Shown here: positions 14,789-14,996 of the stretch, in pieces
Layout: each line of letters opens with the position of its first letter
Position numbering within the stretch: the stretch's first letter is position 1
Origin: Deltaproteobacteria bacterium
GTDB taxonomy: Bacteria > Desulfobacterota > JAFDIG01
Direction: 5' to 3'
Length of the DNA: 14,996 nt
Assembly: GCA_019308145.1 (NCBI GenBank)
Contig: JAFDIG010000048.1
Coordinates: 1-14,996, forward strand
Position numbers and translations under genes: made by a program
The notes under the pieces: model-generated
Told to the model about the DNA's origin: nothing
Seen by the model: the letters and a program-made list of their open reading frames with translations, nothing else
The model's database searches: none

Positions 14789-14822
14789 TTAGTTCGTACT
14801 TCATTTTTCTTTTGCGAACTAA
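14789..14822 (+). promoter_or_regulatory. Inverted repeat upstream of the OFA carrier, possible operator
   Basis: TTAGTTCG (14789-14796) and CGAACTAA (14815-14822) are perfect inverted arms with an 18-base spacer, ending about 30 bases before the carrier's start codon. The same TTAGTTCG word recurs at 210-217. Either a transcription-factor site or an mRNA hairpin near the ribosome site is possible. Confidence 0.4.
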
Positions 14823-14854
14823 CCAGCCATTCAGAAAAAGGGGGAAATGAAAAA

Positions 14855-14996
14855 ATGAAAAGAAAAGGGGTCCTTGCTGTAATAGGCAGTGCAGGCGCAA
14901 TATTTTGGCCAGGTGCTTTCATCTTTGGTTTCCCAGGGGTTATGGCTCCTTACTGGCAGCAGATATTTAACGTTGGTAAGGGCGCAATAGGTAATA
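14855..14996 (+). CDS. MFS transporter, oxalate/formate antiporter (OFA) family, N-terminal part
   Basis: The gene runs off the window. The 47 visible residues (MKRKGVLAVIGSAGAIFWPG..., then FGFPGVMAPYWQQIFNVGKGAIGN) match the first membrane helix and the conserved APYWQQ.F.VG segment of OFA-family carriers, which exchange small carboxylates such as oxalate and formate. The exact substrate cannot be told from this part. The ribosome site GGGGGA at 14840-14845 is correctly spaced for the ATG at 14855. An earlier ATG at 14847 reads only Met-Lys-Lys-stop, and its TGA overlaps the real start. Base composition is visibly less AT-rich than in the other genes. Confidence 0.8.
   Translation, partial: MKRKGVLAVIGSAGAIFWPGAFIFGFPGVMAPYWQQIFNVGKGAIGN

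Larger units (their letters stand above)
14520..14854. other. Divergent intergenic region between lipoprotein operon and OFA carrier
   Basis: No gene is seen apart from a three-codon ORF at 14847-14858. The stretch holds a consensus minus-strand promoter (14652-14678), the inverted repeat TATGATAT (14528-14535) / ATATCATA (14559-14566) in the probable 5' untranslated region of the lipoprotein gene, T- and A-runs at 14725-14760, and the inverted repeat TTAGTTCG/CGAACTAA (14789-14822) just before the carrier gene. No plus-strand promoter is convincing; TATAAC at 14719 is a possible -10. Confidence 0.5.

Overview
The window is AT-rich DNA with Gram-negative signatures: an outer-membrane beta-barrel protein, a lipoprotein signal, and periplasmic proteins with cleavable signal peptides. 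The gene content (zinc-finger DnaC-like helicase loader, NikKMLQO nickel ECF transporter with a NikR-type operator, B12-dependent radical SAM protein, OFA-family MFS carrier) fits an anaerobic member of Desulfobacterota or a related phylum. That placement is inference; no rRNA, tRNA, CRISPR array or transposase was seen.

Layout. 1-189 is the tail of an unidentified plus-strand gene. 190-602 is a non-coding AT-rich stretch with several DnaA-box-like 9-mers. 603-3890 (plus) is a housekeeping block: a probable primosome/DnaD-like partner protein, a DnaC-like AAA+ loader with two zinc-binding motifs, mazG, and an rsmI overlapping mazG whose C-terminus looks truncated. 3895-8395 (minus, convergent with rsmI) is a nickel-uptake operon in the order outer-membrane protein, nikK, nikM, nikL, nikQ, nikO. 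Its promoter carries a near-perfect GTGTTAT-N13-GTAACAC palindrome matching the NikR site type described in Geobacter. 8702-9442 (minus) is an exported protein with a Thr/Pro linker followed by a Cys- and aromatic-rich segment, and a strong hairpin lies just past its stop. 9565-11088 (minus) is an HpnP-like B12-binding radical SAM protein. 11404-14519 (minus) is a tight three-gene operon: a lipoprotein with a Gly/Arg-rich tail, an integral membrane protein with two DUF350 units, and a membrane-anchored spermidine-synthase-like protein. It is preceded by a promoter with consensus hexamers. 14855 onward (plus, cut by the window end) starts an oxalate/formate-antiporter-family MFS carrier.

How they work together. 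In the nickel operon, the barrel protein would admit metal, NikK and NikL would handle it in the periplasm, NikM would bind it in the membrane, and NikQ/NikO would energise import, with NikR shutting the promoter when nickel is plentiful. Mature NikK, mature NikL and NikM all carry a histidine at or next to the N-terminus. The lipoprotein / tandem-DUF350 / membrane-SpeE operon is the best candidate for a poorly described system: an envelope complex that may act on polyamines or another substrate through an aminopropyltransferase-like domain.
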